A DNA stretch of 64,000 nucleotides. Source: Thiohalocapsa sp. PB-PSB1. Its GTDB lineage: Bacteria; Pseudomonadota; Gammaproteobacteria; Chromatiales; Chromatiaceae. This document shows positions 32,952-40,622 of the stretch, piece by piece. The notes beneath the pieces are model-generated. The model was given only the letters and a program-made list of their open reading frames with translations. It was not told the origin of the DNA and did not search any database. A program made the position numbers and the translations under genes. Within the stretch, counting starts at the first letter, position 1, and each line of letters starts with the position of its first letter. Where the stretch lies: positions 7,006,001 to 7,070,000 of the forward strand of contig CP050890.1 in assembly GCA_016745215.1 (NCBI GenBank), in the 5' to 3' direction.

Positions 32952-34025
32952 TTAGTCGAAGGAACGCAGTGCAAGGCCGGTTGCGGTCATCATTGATGGT
33001 GCTGCATGGTCGATGGCGTGCCGATCAATCTCCGGCGCGAAACCCATAATCGAGAAGGGATTGGCGATCGATACCGGGAATCCAAGCCGTTTCCCGACAA
33101 ATGGCGCAAGGTTAGGCAATACGGCCACGCCCCCAGCAAGGATAACCTGGTCGGTCCGATTGAACGTCGTGGCCGAATAGAAAAATTGCAGTGCTCGGGC
33201 GATTTGTTGTGACATGGCATCTTTGAAAGGGATCAGCACATCGGTTTCAAAGTCTTCCGGCAGTGTCTCCGCCGCGAGATTCTCGAGCGCATCTGTCTTG
33301 CTCATGCCATATCGATGCTGAATCTCGTCTAACAGCTGGTCGCCGCCGAAATTCTGCTCTCTGGTGTAGATGGTTCTTTCACCGTGAAACACGTGCAGCG
33401 TGGTCGTGCTCGCCCCCACATCGGCAAGCGCAACCGTTTCGCTCGCGTGTGCTTCGTCGGAATGCCCCAGTAAGAGTGCGCAGGCGTTTTCCATCGCAAA
33501 GGCTTCGACATCGACAATGGCGGCGGTCAGGCCGGCGATCTCCAATGTGGCGACCCGATCGTCGACATTTTCGCGCCGCGATGCCGCGATCAATACATCG
33601 ACCATTTCGGTATTTCCGGCGGTCGGCCCGACTATGTCGAAGTCGATGTTGACCTCTTCGAGTGGGTACGGGATGTACTGATCTGCCTCGACCTGAATTT
33701 GTGTCTCCATCTCTGCATCCGACAGCGACGCCGTCATTGGGATGACCTTCGTGATCACCGACGAACCCGAAAGGGCGACCGCCGCGCGCTTCGTTTTGCT
33801 GCCGGAGCGCCTCAGCGCATTTTGTATACATTGTCCGACAGCGTCAATATCAGCGATCTTCCTCTCAACTACAGCGCCCGTGGGAAGCGGCTCGACAGCA
33901 AAGGCGTCCACCCGATAAAGTTCCGCTCCCGTACCAGACGCACGGCTTAACTCAATCAGCTTGACCGAGGTCGAGCCGATATCGAGCCCGAAAAGGTTTG
34001 ATGATTTTCGGCCAAAACCAAACAT
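32952..34025 (-). CDS. pilM: Type IV pilus assembly ATPase-fold protein PilM
   Basis: 357 residues. Actin-like cytoplasmic protein that binds the PilN N-terminus. Nucleotide-binding elements are LFGLDIGSTSVKLIEL (phosphate 1), VALADVGASTTTLHVF (phosphate 2) and VILAGGVAVLPNLAPFV (adenosine). Also present are IPMTASLSDAEMETQIQVEADQYIPYPLEEV, typical of PilM. First gene of pilMNOPQ, so the operon promoter should lie in 34026-34213, which is shared with the divergent gene at 34214. Confidence 0.96.
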   Translation of the reverse strand: MFGFGRKSSNLFGLDIGSTSVKLIELSRASGTGAELYRVDAFAVEPLPTGAVVERKIADIDAVGQCIQNALRRSGSKTKRAAVALSGSSVITKVIPMTASLSDAEMETQIQVEADQYIPYPLEEVNIDFDIVGPTAGNTEMVDVLIAASRRENVDDRVATLEIAGLTAAIVDVEAFAMENACALLLGHSDEAHASETVALADVGASTTTLHVFHGERTIYTREQNFGGDQLLDEIQHRYGMSKTDALENLAAETLPEDFETDVLIPFKDAMSQQIARALQFFYSATTFNRTDQVILAGGVAVLPNLAPFVGKRLGFPVSIANPFSIMGFAPEIDRHAIDHAAPSMMTATGLALRSFD

Positions 34026-34213
34026 GGTCGTGCTGACGCATTCAGCCTCGTAGTTTCATCTTCTGGATTGAATTTTAATCCCAACTATATCAGATATTGG
34101 GCAATTTCAAACCGATTATTATGCGCAAAATGTCTCGCATCGCAGCACTATCCACAGCCGGCAAATCGGCACGGGGCAATAGGCACAGTCACCTCGAACG
34201 CGGTAGCCACAGT

Positions 34214-34822
34214 ATGGCAACGCGCGGCAAATGCGAGGGACAGCGGCAACGGCTCGCCTATGAATCCGCGCGTATGTTGTCAGAACTCGGCGCAGATGCA
34301 TTCGACCGCGCCCGACGTAAGGCAGCCGCACGGCTTGGCGTTAACGATAGGCGCTGTTGGCCTGACAACGAAGAGATTCGACAGGCACTGCTCCAACAGC
34401 AGCGTCTATTCCACGCCGATAAACAGGACCGCACCCTGGCCGATCTACGCCAGCGCGCGCTGACCGCCATGCGTGAATTCTCGGCATTCGCTCCGCGCTT
34501 GGTTGGTCAAACCGTAGACGGCACGGCGAGTCTGGATGCGGGCGTGCATTTGCAACTTTTTGCCGACAGTCCAGAGGAGATCGCCCTCGACCTTCTTCAG
34601 CGCGGCATTCCCTGGCAACAACGTGATGATCAGTTTCGCTACGCGGGCGGCAGCAGCGAGACGCATCCTGTGTTCGGATTCATTGCTGGAGGCATACCAG
34701 TACATCTGATCGTGCTGCCGCATCAAGCGAGGCGCAATCCGCCGCTGAGCCCGGTCTCCGGACGCCCTGAACGCGGGATCGGCGCCGCTGAACTCAGTCG
34801 GCTAATCGCTGCCGCAGAATAA
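34214..34822 (+). CDS. Conserved hypothetical protein
   Basis: 202 residues, transcribed divergently from pilM. Blocks such as RLAYESARMLSELGADAFDRA, RKAAARLGV and FSAFAPRLVGQTVDGTAS look familiar from gammaproteobacterial proteins that are sometimes misnamed as ligases. FADSPEEIALDLLQRGIPW hints at a nucleotidyltransferase-like fold, but I cannot place catalytic acids. The frame is open to 34097; ATG 34214 (MATRGKCEG) is chosen as the likely start. Probably cytoplasmic. Function unknown. Confidence 0.75.
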   Translation: MATRGKCEGQRQRLAYESARMLSELGADAFDRARRKAAARLGVNDRRCWPDNEEIRQALLQQQRLFHADKQDRTLADLRQRALTAMREFSAFAPRLVGQTVDGTASLDAGVHLQLFADSPEEIALDLLQRGIPWQQRDDQFRYAGGSSETHPVFGFIAGGIPVHLIVLPHQARRNPPLSPVSGRPERGIGAAELSRLIAAAE

Positions 34823-34911
34823 CCTGCAATCCTGGGGATTACGTCTTTGCACAATCTCCCAAACACACTGACTGATAGGCTTCCGAACGATGGCCTCAAC
34901 AGCGCCTTCGA

Positions 34912-36210
34912 TTAACGTTTGGAGATCGGAAGGTAATCGCGCGCCACCGGCCCCTGATAGATCTGGCGCGGCCTGCCGATGCGGTTGTTCGGGTCGCTCA
35001 TCATCTCCATCCAATGCGTGATCCAACCCACCGTTCGCGCGACTGCGAACATCGCGGTAAACATCGTGCATGGGATACCCAGGGCGCTGTAGATAATGCC
35101 GGAATAAAAATCCACGTTTGGGTAGAGCCTACGCTCGATGAAATATTCATCACTGAGCGCAATTTCTTCGAGTCTCAATGCCAGCTCGAACAGCGGACTG
35201 TCGCGCGTATCCGGGATCTCATCAAGCAATTGATGACACATCTCGCGGGTGATCCGGGCGCGCGGGTCGTAATTCTTATAGACTCGGTGTCCGAAGCCCA
35301 TCAAACGGAATGGATCATCCTTGTCCTTGGCCTTGTCGACAAATTTCGGCACATTGACGACATCGCCGATTTCCATAAGCATGTCCAACACCGCCTCATT
35401 GGCACCGCCGTGCGCCGGCCCCCACAGCGATGCGATGCCAGCGGCAATACAGGCGAACGGGTTTGCACCGGAGCTGCCGGCTAATCGTACCGTGGACGTG
35501 CTGGCGTTTTGTTCGTGATCAGCATGCAGGATCAACAGGAGATTCAACGCTTTCTCTGCCAGCAGGTGAGGCTTGTAAGCGATGCAGGGGGTGGCGAACA
35601 TCATGTAGAGGAAATTTGCCGCATAACGCAGGCTGTTGTCCGGATACATGATTGGCTCGCCGACACTGTGCTTGTATGCGGCTGCCGCGATGGTTGGTAA
35701 TTTGGCGATCAACCGATGTGCCGAGATCTCGCGATGGCGAGGATCGTTGATATCGATCGAGTCGTGATAAAATGCCGACAGTGAGCCTACCACGCCACAG
35801 AGAATCGCCATTGGGTGGGCGTCGTAATGGAACCCGTTGAGGAAGTTCTTCAGGTTCTCGTTCATCATCGTGTGTGTCGTGATGACGCGCTCGAAATCGG
35901 CCAGCGCCGTCTCGTTCGGCAAGTCGCCATACAGCAATAGATACGCAACCTCCAGAAAGCTCGCCTTAGCCGCCAGCTGCTCGATTGGGTAGCCACGATA
36001 CAGTAACAGGCCCCGGTCGCCATCGATGTAGGTGATCGCACTTGTACAACTTGCGGTCGCCATAAATCCGGGATCGAACGTTAACAAGCCAACGTCATGA
36101 TATAGCGAGGAAATATCGATAGCGCTCGGGCCGAGCGAGCCGTGCCGAAGTGCTAATTCATAGCATTCGCCGTCGGCGTTGTTTGTCAGCGTGACGGTTT
36201 CGTTGGCCAT
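34912..36210 (-). CDS. gltA: Citrate synthase, hexameric type I
   Basis: 432 residues. Condenses acetyl-CoA with oxaloacetate. The catalytic residues are visible in GPAHGGANEAVLDM (His), LMGFGHRVYKNYDPRA (His and Arg) and NVDFYSGIIYSALG (Asp). The N-terminal beta domain (TFDPGFMATASCTSAITYIDGDRGLLLYRGYPIEQLA) marks the NADH-regulated gram-negative type. Length is typical. Monocistronic; a leader of several hundred bases precedes it. Confidence 0.97.
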   Translation of the reverse strand: MANETVTLTNNADGECYELALRHGSLGPSAIDISSLYHDVGLLTFDPGFMATASCTSAITYIDGDRGLLLYRGYPIEQLAAKASFLEVAYLLLYGDLPNETALADFERVITTHTMMNENLKNFLNGFHYDAHPMAILCGVVGSLSAFYHDSIDINDPRHREISAHRLIAKLPTIAAAAYKHSVGEPIMYPDNSLRYAANFLYMMFATPCIAYKPHLLAEKALNLLLILHADHEQNASTSTVRLAGSSGANPFACIAAGIASLWGPAHGGANEAVLDMLMEIGDVVNVPKFVDKAKDKDDPFRLMGFGHRVYKNYDPRARITREMCHQLLDEIPDTRDSPLFELALRLEEIALSDEYFIERRLYPNVDFYSGIIYSALGIPCTMFTAMFAVARTVGWITHWMEMMSDPNNRIGRPRQIYQGPVARDYLPISKR

Positions 36211-36606
36211 GACCTATTGCCTTATCTGGATGTTTGTACTCTTTAAGGGACACATTCAGAGAGACACATCACCCCGAAAGGTTCCTTCGGAATGATAACG
36301 AAATCCAGTTTCGCCTGCTGAGCTGATGTCGGTATTTGCCGCTGCGCTAGAAGGGTTGCCGCATGAAGGTCATCTGGATACCGATCCTAATACGAACGGC
36401 GATCATCCCTCATCTAGGCGATTTCTCTCCGACAATCGCCTTGAAATTGCTGGGGTTGAACCGTCAGCGGTCGGCTGAACGAACTCGTCCTGTACGGAAA
36501 CGCCGGTATGCCCCGGCGAAGCGGTCGGCCTGGCTGGCTTTGCGATCGAATTCGACCAGCATGGCTGACAACCCGCGTGTACTGGCAGCAGAGCGAATTT
36601 GGCCAA
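36211..36606. other. Region between gltA and rpmE, with a short hairpin
   Basis: No gene is supported. A small inverted repeat, AGGCGATT (36416-36423) and AATCGCCT (36434-36441) around TCTCTCCGAC, is a miniature of the terminal sequence of the composite repeat. Open frames on both strands show no conserved features. Confidence 0.4.
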
Positions 36607-36810
36607 TCAGCGAGCATACTTACGGCGGAACTTGTCGACGCGGCCGCCGGTATCGATTATCTTTTGTTTGCCGGTGTAAAACGGATGGCAGGAAGAGCAG
36701 ACCTCCACATGGAGTTCATCTCTTGCCATTGTGGAGCGCGTCGTGAACTCGTTACCACAACTGCACACCACCTTGAGATCACTGTACGCGGGATGGATTC
36801 CCTCTTTCAT
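36607..36810 (-). CDS. rpmE: 50S ribosomal protein L31
   Basis: 67 residues from ATG 36810, with GAGG upstream. MKEGIHPAYSDLKVVCSCGNEF and VCSSCHPFYTGKQKI are diagnostic. The cysteines in CSCG and CSSC form the zinc site, so this is the zinc-binding (C+) form. Component of the large subunit that helps bridge to 30S. The frame extends upstream to 37014 without homology; the family length fixes the start at 36810. Confidence 0.96.
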   Translation of the reverse strand: MKEGIHPAYSDLKVVCSCGNEFTTRSTMARDELHVEVCSSCHPFYTGKQKIIDTGGRVDKFRRKYAR

Positions 36811-37015
36811 CGTAAGAGCCTCGTAGGCCGAAAAGACGGCCAATAAACGCGAATGAACCGTGAACTTTAACCTTAAACATGGAATCTCGCAAGCACGGAC
36901 ATGCCTGGGACATTTGCACTGTACGATTTTTTCAGATCGCGACCAAGAATTAGTGAGTTGGATTCGGGGAATAAGGTTACCTGGCACTGAGACCCTTGCG
37001 GCAAAAGGGTGCACT

Positions 37016-37175
37016 CATTAGGCGATTGCCGGAGAGAAATAGACCAACTGGCGCCGGATTCTCGTTCGCCTGCGCGAAGCGGCAACTCGCCCATAGCCGC
37101 TCTATGGGCGGGTTGCCGTGACGTCGAGGCCGGACGATAAGACAAGCCAGGTGGTCTATTTCTCGATAGAAATCG
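37016..37175. repeat. MITE-like element with imperfect 30-bp inverted ends and internal hairpin (composite repeat, copy E)
   Basis: The left end ATTAGGCGATTGCCGGAGAG plus AAATAGACCA is mirrored at 37142-37173 by TGGTCTATTTCTCGATAGAA plus ATCGCCTTAA; about 23 of 30 positions pair. Inside, CGGCAACTCGCCCATAG and CTATGGGCGGGTTGCCG (about 37080-37118) form a long hairpin. The left part (GACCAACTGGCGCCGGATTC) is the same block seen in copies A, B and D. This copy may be the bare mobile unit from which the composite copies grew. Confidence 0.6.
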
Positions 37176-37189
37176 CCTTAACACTGCCT

Positions 37190-37470
37190 TACAGCTTTCG
37201 GTTTGCGCAGCAATATACCGAGCTCCAACGAAAGTTTACGAAGAACCTTGATGCAGTCCAGCCTAAGTTTCTGTTCCAAAAAGAAGGCAATGGTTAAGCG
37301 ACAATTGCTTTGCAAAGCATGGCCGAGGGGCAAGCCACTACAGCAAATCGCAAATTGCGCGGCCAGGCAACAGGCCACAATCTCAAAGGCAAATGCCTCT
37401 GACAGAAGCTGAAGCGCGTCTGCAACTACTTCACGAATAATAGGCTCCGTTTAGCCTATGATCAAAATTT
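37190..37470. other. Unassigned sequence between repeat E and the ISKra4 trace
   Basis: I see no gene, repeat or RNA that I can support. Open frames on either strand are short and lack ribosome-binding sites. Confidence 0.3.
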
Positions 37471-37477
37471 CTGGAGC

Positions 37478-37530
37478 AGGGTCTCCTGATCGCCTCCGAC
37501 GTCATCGAAGGAGCCTGCCGGTGCGTAGTC
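37478..37530 (+). pseudogene. ISKra4-family transposase, tiny C-terminal trace
   Basis: The codons IASDVIEGACRCVV followed by TAA match the conserved GVIEGACRH block of ISKra4 transposases, as in the longer remnant at 1065-1290. Only about 15-20 codons are recognisable. The region from 37530 to 38029 has no supported gene. Confidence 0.4.
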
Positions 37531-38029
37531 TAAGGACCTCATGGAGCACTAAGGGATGCGCTGAGTGTGCGGTGGGCGCAAGCTATGTTCTTTCCGCGCG
37601 GCACTTACTTCAGCGGTCTGCGGGAGGAGGTCATACGGTTACGGATTCAGCCCAAATGTCGGCGTTTGTATCTCATTTCGGCCGCCGACGATGTGTTCCC
37701 GCTATCACCCATCGTCTAGTGAGATGATTGGGCGAGTTGTACCCCTGTGCAGGCCAGTTCGAAGGGTTTGGCGGGAAAACGATTTTCACCACGGAGAACA
37801 CGGGGAGAATGCTGTATTTTTTGAACAACTTGTCACAACTGGAATGTCTATATTCCTTGTGGCGAATTGGCATTTGGCCTGGATTACGAAAACTTTACAG
37901 TCTCAGCAAGACTGTAAAAGCATTCCAGTAATCCATGAAAATTTGGAGGGAGCACCCGTTCGACTAGCAGATAGTGCGATGATGTCGAACTGTTCATTGC
38001 TCTACATCAATCGCTCTGTATACGTCATT

Positions 38030-38105
38030 TGGTGGGCCGTGTAGGATTCGAACCTACGACCAAGGGATTAAGAGTCCCCTGCTCTACCAGCTGAGCTAAC
38101 GGCCC
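38030..38105 (-). tRNA. tRNA-Lys (CTT)
   Basis: The reverse strand reads GGGCCGTTAGCTCAGCTGG and onward, with a 7-bp acceptor stem (GGGCCGT/ACGGCCC), anticodon loop CTCTTAA (anticodon CTT), T arm GTAGGTTCGAATCCTAC, and an encoded CCA at 38032-38030. It is the last gene of the four-tRNA cluster. Confidence 0.95.
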
Positions 38106-38164
38106 GCTTGAATGAAATGACAACGCTGTCGAGCTGTTGCCGTCGACTTGCTGTGCAATGGCAT

Positions 38165-38241
38165 TGGGGTGGACGATGGGGATCGAACCCACGACCACAG
38201 GTGCCACAAACCTGCGCTCTACCAACTGAGCTACGTCCACC
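38165..38241 (-). tRNA. tRNA-His (GTG)
   Basis: The acceptor GTGGACG pairs with CGTCCAC, with the His-specific extra G(-1) at 38241 opposite discriminator C. The anticodon loop TTGTGGC gives anticodon GTG, and the T arm is CGTGGGTTCGATCCCC. CCA is encoded. It lies 132 bp after tRNA-Arg and 59 bp before tRNA-Lys in the transcript. Confidence 0.95.
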
Positions 38242-38373
38242 ATTGATTTTGTGCCGCCCCTTCCTGGGTTGGTTTGTTCAAGTCGATTTTTGCTGGGTCG
38301 ACTTCTTTGGGTCAGCTTCTCTCAACCAGCCTACTGAACCTATCCTAATCAGCTTCTTCAAACTGGCTCAAAC

Positions 38374-38450
<77 letters not shown>

Positions 38451-38606
38451 ATTCGGAGGCGCATTCGAAGGCGTTTCGGTCGCATGGGCCATTATCGACG
38501 CGTTTGTCCGCTCATACCCTGAAATTGACCTCTGTCTCGTCGCGCACCCCTGGCGACTCGCCCTAGTTACCCTGATCGATCCGATGAGAGACGATCAGGA
38601 TGAAGG

Positions 38607-38683
38607 TGGTCGGGGTAGAGGGATTCGAACCCCCGACATCCTGCTCCCAAAGCAGGCGCGCTACCAGACTGCGCTATACCCCG
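38607..38683 (-). tRNA. tRNA-Pro (TGG)
   Basis: The acceptor CGGGGTA pairs with TACCCCG. The anticodon stem CCTGC/GCAGG encloses TTTGGGA, giving anticodon TGG. The T arm is GGGGGTTCGAATCCCTC and CCA is encoded. First gene of the Pro-Arg-His-Lys cluster, a typical gammaproteobacterial arrangement. Its promoter should lie just to the right. Confidence 0.95.
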
Positions 38684-38774
38684 ATTTGCTATGCGCCGAT
38701 TTGCGATGCCTGCTCGGACTGTATTCGATCTTTCCGCAGTCAGCGATAGGCATTGCTGTCGTAACCGCCGCGCT

Positions 38775-38838
38775 TGGTCTAGTGATCTTAGGGTCTAGTG
38801 ATCTTTTAGGTCTAGTGATCTTAGGGTCTAGTGATCTT
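38775..38838. repeat. Four-unit tandem repeat upstream of the tRNA cluster
   Basis: GGTCTAGTGATCTT occurs four times in a row with 2-4 bp variation between units (38776, 38791, 38809 and 38824, approximately). It begins about 92 bp upstream of tRNA-Pro, on the side where the cluster's promoter is expected. It could be a set of protein-binding sites or a replication-slippage product. Confidence 0.65.
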
Positions 38839-39048
38839 TGAACCTGCCAAGACGAGCCATCGAGATTTCGGCCGAAAACCAAAGACTGCGAATCATACAG
38901 CCGCTGAAAGGCCGCGTCAATGCGCCTCAACAAGCGCGTCTGAGCGGTTGCGGTCGTACAATGGCAAATTTCGCATCGTACTCGTTTTGTTCTATTTTGG
39001 CGACGGTCAAAAAGTCCACGGACGCTGTGTGTCACCTGTGATCAAGCC

Positions 39049-39216
39049 TGTGGATAACAAGTCTAACCCGCTGACCTGACAAGCGAATGCTTGACTTGTC
39101 CAGATTTTGATCAATCAGTCTAACCAACTGATTTTCAATAGTCATTATATGCCGCGATCAGTTCAGATCACATTGATGCAAGTTATCCCCAGCGGCTGTG
39201 CATCAGCTGTGCATAA
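39049..39216. promoter_or_regulatory. Cluster of DnaA-box-like nonamers
   Basis: A perfect DnaA box TGTGGATAA lies at 39049-39057. Single-mismatch boxes are TTATCCCCA (39183-39191) and TGTGCATAA (39208-39216), the last preceded by TGTGCATCA 11 bp earlier. The stretch between them is AT-rich (GATTTTGATCAATCAG, TTTTCAATAGTCATTATATG). No dnaA, dnaN, gyrB or mnmG gene is nearby. It could be a DnaA-titrating or regulatory site. The rest of 38840-39719 has no supported gene. Confidence 0.35.
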
Positions 39217-39719
39217 CTCAGGTATGAAGTCAGATATCCCCATGAAGCGACAGCACAAACCGCGGGACCGATCAAGAATTGTCCAACATGCTCGCGCAGA
39301 AGCTGGGCTCAGAATTTGGCGGAGCAAACGCGACAACTGGCATGGTTGCCAACCGCCAAGGATTGCTGGGGAAGACATGGTTAAATTCGATGGGTATGTG
39401 CTTATTCGATATGCCCTAATAAGGTTATAAAATACCCGGTATCCCTTGCCTTGCTAGGTTAGCGAGGTGAGAACCGACGTCATGACAATCGAAATCGCAA
39501 GCGAGATGAAATGCAGGCTTGTGTCAATATCCAGTTGAAGAAGACAGGTTATCAATGCGATGATTCGTCGGCGCTCATTTTCGATCCCGGTCATCGGTCA
39601 GCTCGGCCAGGTCGAATAGTTCAGCGCGCAAGCGGCACGACAGCATGTAATGCAAAAGCGGTTACGCGCGCCATTACCTGATTTTTACGTTTGTATGTAT
39701 GTTTTGGAGAAACGACACC

Positions 39720-40412
39720 ATGAGTGAGATGCTACGCGAAAATCCGCAGAAATTGGCTAAGCGAGCCAGCCTCTATTTGATTCTAATTATTGCCATGCTG
39801 GCGCCATATCAGGCTGCACAGGCATGGATCATCTCCTTTGGACCAGGTGGTACTATCTATATTCACCTGCAGATCTCAGGCGGCAGTTACGATCCTGTCA
39901 CCGATGTCTACGTCTACAGTAAATCGACTGCCATCGACACTAAGAGTACACCTCGTTTCGAAAGCCGCAATGATGACGTGGGTACTTGGCATAACGGATT
40001 CGTCCAGTATGGGCCTGGATCTAAGTCTGGGTCTGACTGTCGCACGTTACCGAAGGGAGGCGTGCGCTTCTTCACCGAAGGCAAGGGGATAGGAAAAGGG
40101 CAAAGCGCAACCTTCAGCTTTACAGCAGAAGCGGAGGAGAAAGAATGGTTTATCGACTATTTTGACACCGATAAAGATGCATGGACTCTCGGCGTGAAAC
40201 CGACCCCTGGGGAACCGCCGGTCGCCAAGCGAGATGCGGAACCGCCGTTCGCCAAGCGAGATGCGGAACCGGAGCCACCAAAATTCGGTCGCCGCCTGCT
40301 CCTGATTCTGCTCGTATTAGGAGCGGCCTACTGGTACTACACTGAAGGCCGTAAGAAGCGTGGACCGTCGGGCAATGGTCCGGATGCGAAAACAAAAGAC
40401 CGGATAGATTAA
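39720..40412 (+). CDS. Unknown secreted protein with a C-terminal membrane anchor
   Basis: 230 residues; ATG 39720 with GGAG about 11 bases upstream. Not recognised. An N-terminal signal sequence (LYLILIIAMLAPYQAAQA) is followed by an extracytoplasmic region with aromatic and Gly-rich strands (SFGPGGTIYIHLQISGGSYD). Then a 27-bp tandem duplication (40215-40241, 40242-40268) encodes PPVAKRDAE/PPFAKRDAE, and a Pro-rich stalk leads to one transmembrane helix (RLLLILLVLGAAYWYY) and a basic tail. Topology is therefore stalk plus single anchor. It precedes the FecR-barrel and cyclase genes on the same strand, separated by a hairpin. A functional link is possible but unproven. Confidence 0.7.
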   Translation: MSEMLRENPQKLAKRASLYLILIIAMLAPYQAAQAWIISFGPGGTIYIHLQISGGSYDPVTDVYVYSKSTAIDTKSTPRFESRNDDVGTWHNGFVQYGPGSKSGSDCRTLPKGGVRFFTEGKGIGKGQSATFSFTAEAEEKEWFIDYFDTDKDAWTLGVKPTPGEPPVAKRDAEPPFAKRDAEPEPPKFGRRLLLILLVLGAAYWYYTEGRKKRGPSGNGPDAKTKDRID

Positions 40413-40423
40413 GTAGCAGCGCG

Positions 40424-40450
40424 TCGCGATCGCGTTTACCGCGGTCGCGA
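40424..40450 (+). terminator. GC-rich hairpin after the small anchored-protein gene
   Basis: TCGCGATCGCG (40424-40434) and CGCGGTCGCGA (40440-40450) form an 11-bp stem with one G-T pair and a 5-nt loop, 12 bases past the stop codon. No U-run follows, so it would be a partial or Rho-assisted terminator, or an mRNA-stabilising hairpin. Confidence 0.4.
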
Positions 40451-40622
40451 ACGACAGGCAGCTGACGGTATCTGTCCTGCACCGGCAGTTGCCTAGACGA
40501 AGCGAACAGAGATTGCGCCACACCAAGTCAAACCGGGCGATTGCCCCCTTAGGTTCTAGCCAGCATCAGGACATTGAGGTCTGCCGCATCGGCAGCGTGG
40601 CGGCGTTGACCATTTGCCGACC

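Noticed and set aside
38775..38838. CRISPR array
   Set aside because: The four units are contiguous with 1-4 bp between them and have no unique spacers. No cas gene is present in the window.
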